NCBI RefSeq assembly: GCF_001043915.1 | Contig: NZ_LABX01000154.1 | Location: 1-55,409 of the forward strand | Origin: Methylobacterium aquaticum | Lineage (GTDB): Bacteria; Pseudomonadota; Alphaproteobacteria; Rhizobiales; Beijerinckiaceae | DNA length: 55,409 bases | Direction: 5' to 3' | Part shown: piece after piece, positions 36,627-45,751 of the stretch | Numbering within the stretch: position 1 is the stretch's first letter | How the letters are laid out: every line of letters begins with the position of its first letter | Notes under the pieces: generated by a model | Told to the model about the DNA's origin: nothing | Databases searched by the model: none | Seen by the model: only the letters and a program-made list of their open reading frames with translations | Translations under genes and position numbers: made by a program

Positions 36627-37288
36627 AGGCGCGGGCCTCCCCGGGCCGGATCGAACCAGCCGGCGCCGTCGAGGCGCAGCGCCGTGGGATCGGCGTCGAG
36701 GACATCCCGGGCCCGTGCGACAGCCGCCGCAGGACCGTCCTCGGCCCAGAGCGAGAGCCCGCGCAGCAGGTGGCGGGCGAAGCTCTCGACCAGCGCCTCG
36801 GCACCGGCCTCGAAGCCCTCCTCCTCCAGCGAGGTCGAGTCGGGGGTGTGGCCGGGATCGCCCGCCTCGCGCTTCGAGGCGATCAGCATCCAGGAGAAGA
36901 CCATCCAGTCCGGGACGGCCGCGTCGGGACAGGCAGGCGGCCAGGCAAGGCGCCCGCCGCCGAGGCGGGCGCGGTCGAAGAACAGGGTGCCGCCCGCATC
37001 GAGCGTCAGCGGCTTGTCGGGCGGTGCGTGGCTGCCGACCGTCTCCGCCAAAGCCGTCAGGCCAACGAGCCCGGCATGGCGGGCGATCGACAGCGGCTCC
37101 TCCGGCGCCAGCACCACCGCCGCCTCGACGAGGCCGGACCGGATGCCGACCACCAGGGTCCCGGCGGCCTCATCGTCCCGTTCGGCGAGCGCGCAGGCCT
37201 GGTCATGCGCCGTCTCGGGCAACGCCGGCAGGCGCATCAGCCGGAAGGCCGGGGGGAGCATCAGGCCGGGCGGATCCACGGGGGTCAT
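36623..37288 (-). CDS. Biotin/lipoate-protein-ligase-like protein of the formate dehydrogenase locus
   Basis: A 221-residue protein beginning MTPVDPPGLMLPPAFRLMRLP. The segment EEPLSIARHAGLVGLTALAETVG and the later TLFFDRARLGGGRLAWPPA resemble the biotin/lipoate ligase family proteins encoded in formate dehydrogenase clusters. I cannot see an intact GRGRRGR-type adenylate-binding motif, so true ligase activity is doubtful. It is the first gene of the minus-strand accessory block, divergent from the polyferredoxin gene. Ribosome-site evidence for ATG 37288 is weak; a GTG nine codons upstream is possible. Confidence 0.72.
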   Translation of the reverse strand: MTPVDPPGLMLPPAFRLMRLPALPETAHDQACALAERDDEAAGTLVVGIRSGLVEAAVVLAPEEPLSIARHAGLVGLTALAETVGSHAPPDKPLTLDAGGTLFFDRARLGGGRLAWPPACPDAAVPDWMVFSWMLIASKREAGDPGHTPDSTSLEEEGFEAGAEALVESFARHLLRGLSLWAEDGPAAAVARARDVLDADPTALRLDGAGWFDPARGGPRL

Positions 37289-37433
37289 GAGGGAGATGGC
37301 GTTGCCTGCGCGCACGTGTCGGTTCGTTCTTTTGAACGGCTCGTATATAGCGCTTGACCTGTGAACAAGAGGCATGACGCCCCAGGGGAGCCGAGACCCG
37401 GGACCCGGGGGCCGTGCCTGCTCGGAGACGCGC
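37289..37433. promoter_or_regulatory. Divergent control region of the formate dehydrogenase locus
   Basis: This 145-base gap should hold promoters for both the accessory/structural operon (minus) and the polyferredoxin gene (plus). Visible elements are a small inverted repeat CGTTC-TTTT-GAACG (37325-37338) and a TATATA box at 37344-37349. I found no well-spaced -35 and -10 pair, so the regulator and start sites remain open. Confidence 0.4.
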
Positions 37434-39458
37434 GTGGTGTCGGATCGGATCGTGATCGCCTGTTCCTGCGAGGGCAGCATGCCGCTCGACACGGCGGCGA
37501 TCGGCAGGGCCTGCGGCGGACGGTTGGAGACGGGCGACCAGCTCTGCGGTCGCGAGCTGGAACGGGTGCGGGCGGCGCTGGCGTCCGGCGCGCCCGTCAC
37601 CGTCTCCTGCACCCTCAAGGCGCCGCTCTTCCGCGAGGTGGCGGAGGAGCTGGGCGCCGAGGACCGGGTCGTCTTCGCCAATCTCCGCGAGAATGCCGGC
37701 TGGTCGGCGCAAGGAGACCGGGCGGGCCCCAAGATGGCGGCTCTGCTGGCCGCCGCCGCCGAGCCGATGCCGGCGCCCGCGAACGTGACCTTCGAGAGCC
37801 GGGGCGTGGCGCTCGTCTATGGCCGCGACGAGGTCGCGATCGAGGCCGGATTGCGGCTCGCCGACCATCTCGATGTGACGGTTCTGCTCTCCCGCCCCGG
37901 CGACGTGGCGCCGCCCCGCTCCGGCGAGATCCCGGTGCTGAAGGGGACCGTGCGGGCGGCGACCGGCCATCTCGGCGCCTTCTCGTTGCGGGTCGACGAC
38001 ACCGCCCTGCCGCTGCCCTCCTCGCGCCGCAGGCTCGAATTCGGGCCGAGCCGGGACGGGGCGACCTCGACCTGCGATAGCGTCATCGACCTTACCGGCG
38101 GCCCGCCACTCTTCCCGGCCGACGGCTTGCGCAGCGGCTATCTGCGCGCCGATCCGCGCGATCCGGCGGCGGTGGAGCGGGTGCTGTTCGAGGCGTCCCA
38201 CCTCGTCGGGACATTCGACAAGACCCGCTTCGTCGACTTTCACGCCGATCTCTGTGCCCATTCGCGCTCACGCGTCACCGGCTGCACCCGCTGCCTCGAC
38301 GTCTGCCCGACCGGCGCCATCCAGCCTGCGGGCGATCACGTGGCGATCGACCCGCATATCTGCGCCGGCTGCGGCTCCTGCGCCGCCGTCTGCCCGACCG
38401 GGGCCGCCGCCTATGCCCTGCCGCCCGCCGACGCACTGATGCGGCGCCTGCGCACCCTGCTCACCGCCTTCCACAAGGCGGGCGGCACCGCCCCGGTGCT
38501 GCTGGTCCACGACGAGGCGCACGGCGCCCCCCTGATCGACGCGCTCGCCCGCTTCGGTGACGGGCTGCCGGCCGACGTGCTGCCGTTCCCGGTCAACGAG
38601 GTGACCCAGGTCGGCCCCGAGACGATCGCGGCCGCCTTCGCGTATGGCGCGAGCGCGGTGCGCTTCCTCGTCCGGGACAAGCCGCATCACGACATCGCGG
38701 CCCTCGTCCGCAATGCCTCCCGCTTCGACGCGGTGGCCGAGGCCCTGGGCTATGGCCCGGAGGCGGGCGGCCGCGTGGTCTCGCTGATCGAGACCGACGA
38801 CCCGGATGCCTTGGGCGACGCCCTGGCGCTGGGCGCGCGCGGCACGCCCGCCCCCGTCCCGTCGCGCTTCATGCCGGATGGCGATGTGCGGAGCGTCCTG
38901 CGCTTCGCGGTCTCGGAGCTGCACCATGCCGCGCCGCGACCCGTCGACCGGGTGCCGCTCGATGCCGGCGCGCCCTTCGGCGGCCTCGCCTTCAAGACCG
39001 ACGCTTGCACCCTCTGCCACGCCTGCGTCGGCGCCTGCCCGACGGGGGCGCTCGCCGACGATCCCGACCGCCCGCGCCTGACCTTCGCCGAGAGCGCCTG
39101 CGTGCAATGCGGGCTGTGCGCCGCGACCTGCCCGGAGGACGCGATCGGCCTCGTACCGCAGCTCGACTTCGCCGCCTGGGCCGCGCCCCGCCGGGTCCTC
39201 AAGGAGGAGGAGCCGTTCGACTGCATCGCCTGCGGCAAGGCGTTCGGCACCCGCAGCACCATCGAGCGCGTGGTCGGCCGCCTGCGCGACCGCCACTGGA
39301 TGTTCGCCGGCCAGGCCGGCGAGGAGCGGATCAAGGCGCTGATGATGTGCGACACCTGCCGGGTCTCGCACGTTCTCACCGCAGGCTTCGACCCGCACGC
39401 GGCGGAAGAAAACCGGCCGCGGACCTCGGAGGATTACATCCGGGCGCGGCAGGGCTGA
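37434..39458 (+). CDS. Polyferredoxin-like 4Fe-4S protein of the formate dehydrogenase locus
   Basis: A 674-residue soluble protein. It starts with a redox-looking IACSCEGSMPLD segment. One ferredoxin pair lies near residue 284 (CTRCLDVCPTGAI, CAGCGSCAAVCPTG) and a second near 525 (CTLCHACVGACPTGAL, CVQCGLCAATCPEDAI), giving four probable [4Fe-4S] clusters; a C-terminal CIACGKAFG and CDTC follow. It probably carries electrons in the cytoplasm or serves in maturation. GTG 37434 has GGAG upstream; an ATG at 37374 would add 20 residues. Divergent from the operon; its stop is three bases from the convergent WD40-cytochrome gene. Confidence 0.87.
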   Translation: MVSDRIVIACSCEGSMPLDTAAIGRACGGRLETGDQLCGRELERVRAALASGAPVTVSCTLKAPLFREVAEELGAEDRVVFANLRENAGWSAQGDRAGPKMAALLAAAAEPMPAPANVTFESRGVALVYGRDEVAIEAGLRLADHLDVTVLLSRPGDVAPPRSGEIPVLKGTVRAATGHLGAFSLRVDDTALPLPSSRRRLEFGPSRDGATSTCDSVIDLTGGPPLFPADGLRSGYLRADPRDPAAVERVLFEASHLVGTFDKTRFVDFHADLCAHSRSRVTGCTRCLDVCPTGAIQPAGDHVAIDPHICAGCGSCAAVCPTGAAAYALPPADALMRRLRTLLTAFHKAGGTAPVLLVHDEAHGAPLIDALARFGDGLPADVLPFPVNEVTQVGPETIAAAFAYGASAVRFLVRDKPHHDIAALVRNASRFDAVAEALGYGPEAGGRVVSLIETDDPDALGDALALGARGTPAPVPSRFMPDGDVRSVLRFAVSELHHAAPRPVDRVPLDAGAPFGGLAFKTDACTLCHACVGACPTGALADDPDRPRLTFAESACVQCGLCAATCPEDAIGLVPQLDFAAWAAPRRVLKEEEPFDCIACGKAFGTRSTIERVVGRLRDRHWMFAGQAGEERIKALMMCDTCRVSHVLTAGFDPHAAEENRPRTSEDYIRARQG

Positions 39459-39461
39459 GCC

Positions 39462-40736
39462 TCACCGCGTCGCCCGCTCCAGGAACCGCACCAGGGCCGC
39501 CCGGTCCTCCGCCGTCGTGATCGTCTGTTCCGGCATCTTGGTGCCGGGGGTGAAGCGGGCGGGGCCGATCTCGAACAGGCGGGCCACGGTCTCGGGCGTC
39601 CACACGATGTCGAGCCGCCGGAAGGCCGGGGAATAGGGGTAGTCGGGCACCGTCGCGATCCGGCGGCCGAACACGCCGTGCAGGGTCGGTCCGGCGCGGT
39701 TGCCACCCTCCGGCGTCAGGGTGTGGCAGGCTTCGCAGGCGCGAAACACCTCGGCGCCCCGGTCGCCCGCGTAAGCCGCCAGCGCGTCCGCCGGGCGGGC
39801 CATGGCGAGCGGACCGATCGGCTCGCCGGTGCGGAGGTTCCAAAGCCGCACCAGCCGGTCGCCGCCGCCGGTGACGAGTTCGTCGTCGCCGCGGAAGGCG
39901 AGCGACCAGACCGGCAGGCCGGGCCCGACCAGGGTGAGCCGCACCTGCGCCCCGGCACGGTCGACGATCGCGACCGCCCCGCCGACCGTGGCGGCGGCGA
40001 GGGTCCGCCCATCGGGCGAGAGCGCCAGGGCCACCACCGGCCGGGGGCCGACCTCGAGGCGCGCCCGAAGGCCGCCATCCGGCCGCAGCAGGGACAGCGT
40101 CCCGTCGGCGCCGGCCGCCGCGATCTCGCCGTCGGGGGCGGCGACCACGGCGTTGACCGGCGTGTCGAACGGCACCGTGACCGCCGGCCCCACCTCCGGC
40201 CAGATCCGCACCGTCGCGTCGTAGCCCGCGGTGACGAGGCGCCCGTCGGGCAGGAAAGCGACCCCATTCACGTTGCCCTGGTGGCCGGTACGCACCAGGG
40301 CGGGACCGCCGTCGAGGGGCGTGATCCGGGCGGTGCCGTCCCAGGACGACGACGCGATCCGCCGCCCGTCCGGCGCCACCGCGACGCCCGAGACCGGGCC
40401 GGCATGGGTGACGACGATCCGCTCCGGCTCCGAACCGTCGCGCCAGAGGGCGATCCGCCCATCCTCGCCCCCGGTGACGAGCCCGCCATCGGGCAGGAGC
40501 GCCACCGCGTTCACCGCCCCGTCATGGGAGCGCAGCACCCGCAGCGCCGCCCCGTCCTCGACCGACCACAGGATCGCCGAGGCGTCGAAGCTGCCGGAGA
40601 GCGCCCGGGTCCCGTCCGCCGTCACGGCGAGCGCCCGGACCGGACCGCCATGGCCGCGCATCGGCGCCTCGGCGCGGGCGGTGACGGCGAGGCAGCACGC
40701 CAGGGTGGCGAGGGCGAGGCGGCGCGCGATCGGCAT
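39462..40736 (-). CDS. WD40 beta-propeller fused to a c-type cytochrome, exported
   Basis: A 424-residue protein: signal peptide (residues 1-22), about seven WD40 blades (about 27-305; repeats such as [19 protein letters not shown] and [19 protein letters not shown]), then a cytochrome c domain with CEACH at 334-338 and Met401 (GTKMPEQ) as likely axial ligand. It would be a periplasmic electron carrier with a protein- or ligand-docking propeller. It is convergent with the polyferredoxin gene. A partner role with formate dehydrogenase or the nearby hydroxylases is an inference. Confidence 0.88.
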   Translation of the reverse strand: MPIARRLALATLACCLAVTARAEAPMRGHGGPVRALAVTADGTRALSGSFDASAILWSVEDGAALRVLRSHDGAVNAVALLPDGGLVTGGEDGRIALWRDGSEPERIVVTHAGPVSGVAVAPDGRRIASSSWDGTARITPLDGGPALVRTGHQGNVNGVAFLPDGRLVTAGYDATVRIWPEVGPAVTVPFDTPVNAVVAAPDGEIAAAGADGTLSLLRPDGGLRARLEVGPRPVVALALSPDGRTLAAATVGGAVAIVDRAGAQVRLTLVGPGLPVWSLAFRGDDELVTGGGDRLVRLWNLRTGEPIGPLAMARPADALAAYAGDRGAEVFRACEACHTLTPEGGNRAGPTLHGVFGRRIATVPDYPYSPAFRRLDIVWTPETVARLFEIGPARFTPGTKMPEQTITTAEDRAALVRFLERATR

Positions 40737-40844
40737 GCGGCAGGGTCCCGGCGGAGCAGGCCGGGTCTACGCGCCGGCCCCCGCGCCGGGAAGGCGCCGG
40801 AACGCCACGGGGACCGCCCCGGCATCGGACGCCTTGACAGAACG

Positions 40845-40869
40845 GGTGATGTTATATTGTTACAACACC
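40845..40869. promoter_or_regulatory. Zur-like operator before the COG0523 GTPase gene
   Basis: A 25-base imperfect palindrome (10 of 12 arm positions match) has the core GTTATATTGTTAC, flanked by GGTG and CACC. It resembles the GTTAT-ATAAC type of Zur box of alphaproteobacteria. It lies 12 bases before the zigA start and overlaps the expected -10 region of a promoter with TTGACA at 40834. Zinc-dependent repression of the downstream gene is inferred from this position. Confidence 0.7.
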
Positions 40870-40880
40870 CGGAGGTTCCC

Positions 40881-42086
40881 ATGAGCGATGCCCGCCTGCC
40901 CGTCACCGTCCTGTCCGGCTTCCTCGGCGCCGGCAAGACGACCCTGCTCAACCACGTCCTGGCCAACCGCGAGGGGCGGCGGGTCGCGGTGATCGTCAAC
41001 GACATGAGCGAGGTGAACATCGATGCCGATCTGGTCCGGGCCGGCGAGGCCGGCCTGTCGCGGACCGACGAGCGCCTGGTCGAGCTGACCAATGGCTGCA
41101 TCTGCTGCACCCTGCGCGACGACCTGATGCGCGAGGTGCGCCGGCTGGCCGAGGAGGGCCGTTTCGACGCCCTCCTGATCGAGAGCACCGGCATCTCGGA
41201 GCCGCTGCCGGTCGCCAGCACCTTCTCGTTCCGCGACGAGGACGGCCAGTCGCTGTCGGACATCGCCCGCCTCGACGCGATGGTGACGGTGGTGGACGCC
41301 GTGAACCTCCTGCGCGATTACGGCTCGCATGACTTCCTGCGCGACCGTGGCGAGACCGCCGGCGAGGAGGATACGCGCACCCTGGTCGACCTGCTGGTCG
41401 AGCAGATCGAGTTCGCCGACGTGGTGGTCATCAACAAGGCCGGCGACGTCTCGGCGGAGCAGCGCGATCTCGTGCGCAAGGTCGTGCGCGGCCTCAACGG
41501 CGATGCCCGGATCGTCGAGGCCGGGTTCGGCCAGGTCCCGCTCGGTGCCGTGCTGGAGACCGGGCTGTTCAGCGAGGAGCGGGCGCAGACCCACCCGCTC
41601 TGGTACCGGGAACTCTATGGCGCCGCCGAGCACGTGCCCGAGACCGAGGAATACGGCATCGCCTCCTTCGTCTACCGGGCGCGCCGGCCGTTCCATCCGG
41701 CGCGTTTCGACGCCTTCACGAAGGAGACCTGGCCGGGCCTGATCCGGGCCAAGGGCCACTTCTGGCTCGCGACCCGGCCCGACTGGGTCGGGGAACTCTC
41801 GCTCGCCGGCGCCGCCGCGCGGGTGACGCCGCTCGGCCGGTGGTGGGCCGCGGTGCCGCGGTCGCGCTGGCCCGAGCATCAGGAATCGCGAGAGATGCTC
41901 GCGCGAAACTGGAGCGACGTATGGGGCGACCGGCGCCAGGAACTGGTGTTCATCGGCACCGGCTTCGACGAGGCGGCGATCCGCCGCGCCCTCGATGACT
42001 GCCTCGTCGGCACGGAGGACGGCCCGGTGCGAGCGGATCGGGCCCTGCCGGACCCGTTCCCGGCCTGGGGCGCGGGCGCGGCCTGA
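40881..42086 (+). CDS. zigA: Zinc metallochaperone GTPase, COG0523/CobW family
   Basis: A 401-residue GTPase opening [20 protein letters not shown] with Walker A at residues 13-20, the metal-binding CICC motif (Cys73, Cys75, Cys76) and a C-terminal CobW_C domain. The [13 protein letters not shown] segment is typical of the zinc-related ZigA/YeiR subgroup, thought to deliver Zn to client proteins during zinc shortage. GGAGG precedes the ATG. The Zur-like operator upstream agrees with zinc control. The next small gene starts eight bases after its stop. Confidence 0.9.
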   Translation: MSDARLPVTVLSGFLGAGKTTLLNHVLANREGRRVAVIVNDMSEVNIDADLVRAGEAGLSRTDERLVELTNGCICCTLRDDLMREVRRLAEEGRFDALLIESTGISEPLPVASTFSFRDEDGQSLSDIARLDAMVTVVDAVNLLRDYGSHDFLRDRGETAGEEDTRTLVDLLVEQIEFADVVVINKAGDVSAEQRDLVRKVVRGLNGDARIVEAGFGQVPLGAVLETGLFSEERAQTHPLWYRELYGAAEHVPETEEYGIASFVYRARRPFHPARFDAFTKETWPGLIRAKGHFWLATRPDWVGELSLAGAAARVTPLGRWWAAVPRSRWPEHQESREMLARNWSDVWGDRRQELVFIGTGFDEAAIRRALDDCLVGTEDGPVRADRALPDPFPAWGAGAA

Positions 42087-42093
42087 CCTGGCC

Positions 42094-42372
42094 GTGTTCC
42101 CGAGCCTCAAGACCTTGCGCGCCCGGGCCCGGGAACGGGCCTCGGCGCGCCAATCCCTGACGGAGCAGGTCCGCCGGGTCCTGGCGCTCGCGCAGGAGGA
42201 TGCGGTCTCGGTGAACGAGATCGCCTGCGCCGATCCCGGCTGCCCGGACACCGAGACCGTGATCCTGCTGATGCGCGCCGGGCAGCCGACCCGGGCGCTC
42301 AAGATCGGCAAGCCGATCGAGGCCGTGACCGATGCGGATATCGGGGTGGCGGAGCGGGAGGCGTCGCCGTAA
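42094..42372 (+). CDS. Small conserved-looking protein downstream of zigA
   Basis: A 92-residue soluble protein: a basic helical N-terminal half and a C-terminal segment NEIACADPGCPDTETVILLM with two cysteines, reminiscent of small proteins that accompany COG0523 GTPases. The GTG start eight bases after zigA lacks a clear ribosome site, so translation may depend on coupling. Likely part of the zinc-controlled unit; possible Zn client or metal-binding partner, unproven. Confidence 0.7.
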   Translation: MFPSLKTLRARARERASARQSLTEQVRRVLALAQEDAVSVNEIACADPGCPDTETVILLMRAGQPTRALKIGKPIEAVTDADIGVAEREASP

Positions 42373-42627
42373 CCCCCCGGCCACCTGCCTGTGCCGGCAT
42401 CCCTTGCGGGGCCGTTCGGGGAACCCGCGTCTTTCCTTGTCCCCGCACAGCCGTGCGCTCCGGGCGGGCACCGGGCCGGGGTCGCCCGTCCGCGACATTT
42501 TCTCCGCCGGGTTCTTCGCCGGGTGCCGAAACCTTGATCCTGGCCGGCGCTTGCCGCATCGGCTCAACCCTCCGTTCCGGGACCAGGACAGCCGCATGGC
42601 CTCGCCCTCGCCTCCGGGCGCCCGCCG

Positions 42628-43779
42628 GTGATCCCCCGGGCGTCCACGACCGCGCTGATGCCTGTCGCCGACGCGGCGGCGGCGCTCGTCGCCTTGGCGC
42701 GGCCGGTCGCGCCGGTGTCGCTGGGCCCGGCCGCGGCCCTCGGCGCCGTGGTGGCCGGGGACCTTACGGTCGAGGCCGGACAACCAGAGGACCGGACCGC
42801 GTTGCGCGACGGCTGGGCGGTGCGGGCGGCGGACAGCGTCGGCGCCTCGCCCTCTGCGCCGGTCCGGCTCGTGGCACCACCCCTCTGGGTCGAGTCCGGC
42901 GAGACGCTTCCTCCGGGCACCGACGCGCTGCTGCCGCCCGAGGCGCTTGGCGCCGACCCGCGGATGATGGCGGCGCTTGGCGCCGACCCGCGGATGACGG
43001 CGGCGCTCGGCGCCGACCCGCGCGAGATCGAGACCGAGGCCGCTGCGGGTGAGGGCACGCGGGCCCCCGGCGCCGAGATCCCGGCCGGCACCCGGATCCT
43101 CGCCGCGGGCGAACGGGTCGGCGCGCTCCATGGCCTCGCCCTGGCGGCGGGCTTCGGCCGCGTGGCCGTGCGCCGCCCGCATTGGCGGCTCCTCGCCGCG
43201 ACGCCCGACACCCTGTCCCCGGTCCTGCACGCCTGGATCAACGCCCGGGGGGGCAGCGCCGAGAGCGGGGCGCGGCCGGCGGAGATTGACACCCTTGCGG
43301 CAGCCATGCGGGCGCCGGGGGCCGACGCTCTGGTGGTGATCGGCGGCACCGGGCCCGGGCGGCGCGACGGGAGCGCGGCGGCGCTCGCGCAGGCCGGGCG
43401 CCTGCACGCCCACGGCATCGCCCTGCGGCCCGGCGAGACCGCCGGCTTCGGCGAGGCGGCGGGGCGGCCGGTGCTGCTGCTGCCGGGCCGGCCGGATGCC
43501 GCCCTGGCGGCCTGGCTCGCCCTCGGCCGGCCGCTGCTCGACGCCCTCGCGGGCGCCGCGCCGGATGTCCCGGTGCGCCTGCCGCTCACCCGCAAGGTCG
43601 CCTCCGCCATCGGCCTGACCGAGGTGGTGTTCCTGCGCCGCGTCCCGGCGGGGGCCGAGCCCCTCGGCGGTGCCGAGATCCCGCTTCACCGCCTGGCCCG
43701 GGCCGATGTCGCCCTGCTGGTGCCGCCGGCGCATGAGGGCTATCCGGCCGGGACCCCCGTCGAGGTGCTGCCGCTGTGA
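42628..43779 (+). CDS. Divergent MoeA-like molybdopterin-binding protein
   Basis: A 383-residue MoeA homologue with altered motifs. The FDxSxxDGYA site reads DRTALRDGWAV. The TGDEL site reads AATPDTL. GGxSxGxxD reads GGTGPGRRDGSA, and LPGNPVS reads LPGRPDAAL. The changes suggest loss or change of the molybdate-insertion chemistry. A 30-bp tandem repeat inserts about 27 residues near the middle. GTG 42628 has no good ribosome site; ATG 42658 is possible. Its stop overlaps the next gene's start (GTGA), so it is coupled to the MoeA fusion. A binding or regulatory partner of cofactor delivery is my guess. Confidence 0.78.
   Translation: MIPRASTTALMPVADAAAALVALARPVAPVSLGPAAALGAVVAGDLTVEAGQPEDRTALRDGWAVRAADSVGASPSAPVRLVAPPLWVESGETLPPGTDALLPPEALGADPRMMAALGADPRMTAALGADPREIETEAAAGEGTRAPGAEIPAGTRILAAGERVGALHGLALAAGFGRVAVRRPHWRLLAATPDTLSPVLHAWINARGGSAESGARPAEIDTLAAAMRAPGADALVVIGGTGPGRRDGSAAALAQAGRLHAHGIALRPGETAGFGEAAGRPVLLLPGRPDAALAAWLALGRPLLDALAGAAPDVPVRLPLTRKVASAIGLTEVVFLRRVPAGAEPLGGAEIPLHRLARADVALLVPPAHEGYPAGTPVEVLPL
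42943..43022. repeat. In-frame 30-bp tandem repeat (2.7 copies)
   Basis: Units starting at 42943, 42973 and 43003 share GCGCTTGGCGCCGACCCGCG and encode the decapeptide ALGADPRMMA and variants. The period, a multiple of three, keeps the frame. The near identity of the copies suggests a recent, still unstable duplication. Confidence 0.9.
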
Positions 43780-45749
43780 CCCTGCCTCCCGCCGATCCCT
43801 TCCTCGCGCGCCTCGCCGCCGCCTCCCGCCAGGAGCAGTTCCTGGCGGTGGTGAGCCGGGACGAGGCGATGGCACGCTGGCGCGAGGCCGTGCCGCATGC
43901 TCCCCTGCCGCCCGAGACCGTGCCCCTGCGGGAGGCGCTGGGCCGGGTGCTTGCCGCCGACATCGCCTCGCCGATCGACGTGCCGCCCTTCGACCGCGCC
44001 CTGGTGGACGGGTTCGCGCTGCGCAGCGCCGACACCGAGGGAGCGAGCCCGGCGGAGCCGCGCCGCCTCGTCCTGAACGCCGAGATCCTCGCCTGCGGGG
44101 TCGCGCCATCCCTCCTCGTCGGCCCCGGCACCGCGACGCCGATCGCCACCGGCGGCGTGCTGCCCCGCGGGGCCGACGCGGTGGTGATGATCGAGGCGAC
44201 GGAGTTCGAGGACGGGCCCGAGCCGGCGATCGCCCTCGCGCAGCCGGCAGGGCCCGGCCGGTTCGTCGGCTATGCCGGCGCCGACATGGCGCGGGGCGAG
44301 ACGGTCCTGCGCCGCGGCACCCTGGTCACCGCCCGGGAAATCGGGATGCTGGCGGCCTGTGGCCTCGCCGACGTCGCGGTCGTGCGCCGCCCCCGCGTCG
44401 CGGTGCTCTCCACCGGCGACGAGCTGGTGGCGCCGGGCCGCCCCCTGGCTCCGGCCCGGCTCTACGATTCGAACGGCGCCATCGTGGCGGCGAGCGTGAC
44501 CGAGAATGGCGGCCTTGCGCTGCCGGGCGGCATCGTCCCGGACGACGAGGCGGCGCTCGAATCGGCGCTGCGGACGGCCCTCGCGACCGCCGACCTCGTC
44601 GTCCTGTCGGGCGGGACCTCGAAGGGGGCCGGCGACGTCTCGCACCGGATCCTGTCGCGGCTCGGGGAGCCCGGCATCCTGGTCCACGGCGTGGCGCTGA
44701 AGCCCGGCAAGCCGCTCTGCCTGGCGCGGGCCGGCGACGTGCCGGTGGTGGTGCTGCCGGGCTTTCCGACCTCGGCGATGTTCACCTTCCACGAATTCGT
44801 GGTGCCGCTGATCCGGGCGCTGGCCGCCCTTCCCGCGCGGGAGGAGGAGAGCGTCGAGGCGCGCCTGCCGCAGCGCTTCAGCTCCGAGCTGGGCCGCACC
44901 GAATACGTGATGGCGGCGCTCTCGCGGGGGGCGGAGGGTCTCGTGGCTCTGCCGCTCGCCAAGGGCTCGGGCGCCGTCACGGCGTTCTCGCAGGCCGACG
45001 GGTTCTTCGCGGTGCCGGCGAACCGGGCCGGGATCGAGGCCAGCGAGACCGTGCGCGTGTCCCGGATCGGCCGGGCGACGCGCCCGCCGGACCTGACGAT
45101 CGTCGGCAGCCACTGCCTCGGGCTCGACCGGCTGGTCGGGCATCTTGCCGCCCGCGGCGTCTCGGCCCGCACCCTCTGGGTCGGCTCCGCCGGAGGGCTC
45201 GCCGCCTTGCGCCGCGGCGAATGCGACCTTGCCGCGATGCACCTGCTCGATCCCGAGACGGGCCGCTACAACGCGCCCTACCTCACCCCCGGCCTCGCCC
45301 TGGCCCCAGGGTGGCGCCGGCTGCAAGGGGTGGTGTTTCGCCCGGGCGATCCCCGCTTCGAGGGCGCCTCGGCGCAAGCTGCCGTGTCCGCGCTGGTCGC
45401 CGACGAGGGGGCCGTGATGGTCAACCGCAACACCGGCGCCGGCACCCGGGCCCTGGTCGACGGGCTCCTGAACGGCGCCCGGCCCGCCGGCTACTGGAAC
45501 CAGCCGCGCTCCCACAACGCCGTCGCGGCGGCGGTGGCGCAGGGACGGGCCGATTGGGGCGTGGCGATCGCGACGGTGGCGCGGGATTACGGCCTCGGCT
45601 TCTCGGCCCTCACCGAGGAGCATTACGACTTCGCCTACCGGGCGGAGCGCCGCGACGCGCCGGCCCTGGCGGCCTTCCTGGCCCTCCTCGACGACGAGGC
45701 TCTCGCCGCCGACCTCGCCGGCCTCGGCTTCACCCGGGCGGGACGGTAG
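43776..45749 (+). CDS. MoeA fused to a C-terminal periplasmic-binding-protein-like domain
   Basis: A 657-residue fusion. Residues 1-about 415 are MoeA with intact motifs FDRALVDGFA, STGDEL, GGTSKGAGDVSHR and LPGFPTSAMF, so molybdate insertion into the dithiolene is plausible. Residues about 430-657 are a ligand-binding domain of the LysR-effector/ModA-like type (IVGSHCLGLDRLV, GSAGGLAALRRGECDLAAMH, NRNTGAGTRALVD). There is no signal peptide, so it is cytoplasmic. Such fusions are linked to formate dehydrogenase and tungsten or molybdenum enzymes and may sense or hand over the oxyanion. It overlaps the preceding gene by four bases; mobB follows after two. Confidence 0.88.
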   Translation: MTLPPADPFLARLAAASRQEQFLAVVSRDEAMARWREAVPHAPLPPETVPLREALGRVLAADIASPIDVPPFDRALVDGFALRSADTEGASPAEPRRLVLNAEILACGVAPSLLVGPGTATPIATGGVLPRGADAVVMIEATEFEDGPEPAIALAQPAGPGRFVGYAGADMARGETVLRRGTLVTAREIGMLAACGLADVAVVRRPRVAVLSTGDELVAPGRPLAPARLYDSNGAIVAASVTENGGLALPGGIVPDDEAALESALRTALATADLVVLSGGTSKGAGDVSHRILSRLGEPGILVHGVALKPGKPLCLARAGDVPVVVLPGFPTSAMFTFHEFVVPLIRALAALPAREEESVEARLPQRFSSELGRTEYVMAALSRGAEGLVALPLAKGSGAVTAFSQADGFFAVPANRAGIEASETVRVSRIGRATRPPDLTIVGSHCLGLDRLVGHLAARGVSARTLWVGSAGGLAALRRGECDLAAMHLLDPETGRYNAPYLTPGLALAPGWRRLQGVVFRPGDPRFEGASAQAAVSALVADEGAVMVNRNTGAGTRALVDGLLNGARPAGYWNQPRSHNAVAAAVAQGRADWGVAIATVARDYGLGFSALTEEHYDFAYRAERRDAPALAAFLALLDDEALAADLAGLGFTRAGR

Positions 45750-45751
45750 CG

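Noticed and set aside
42373..42627. Molybdenum-cofactor riboswitch before the MoeA block
   Set aside because: The 255-base gap is GC-rich and can form many hairpins, but I could not identify the conserved moco motif core by eye.
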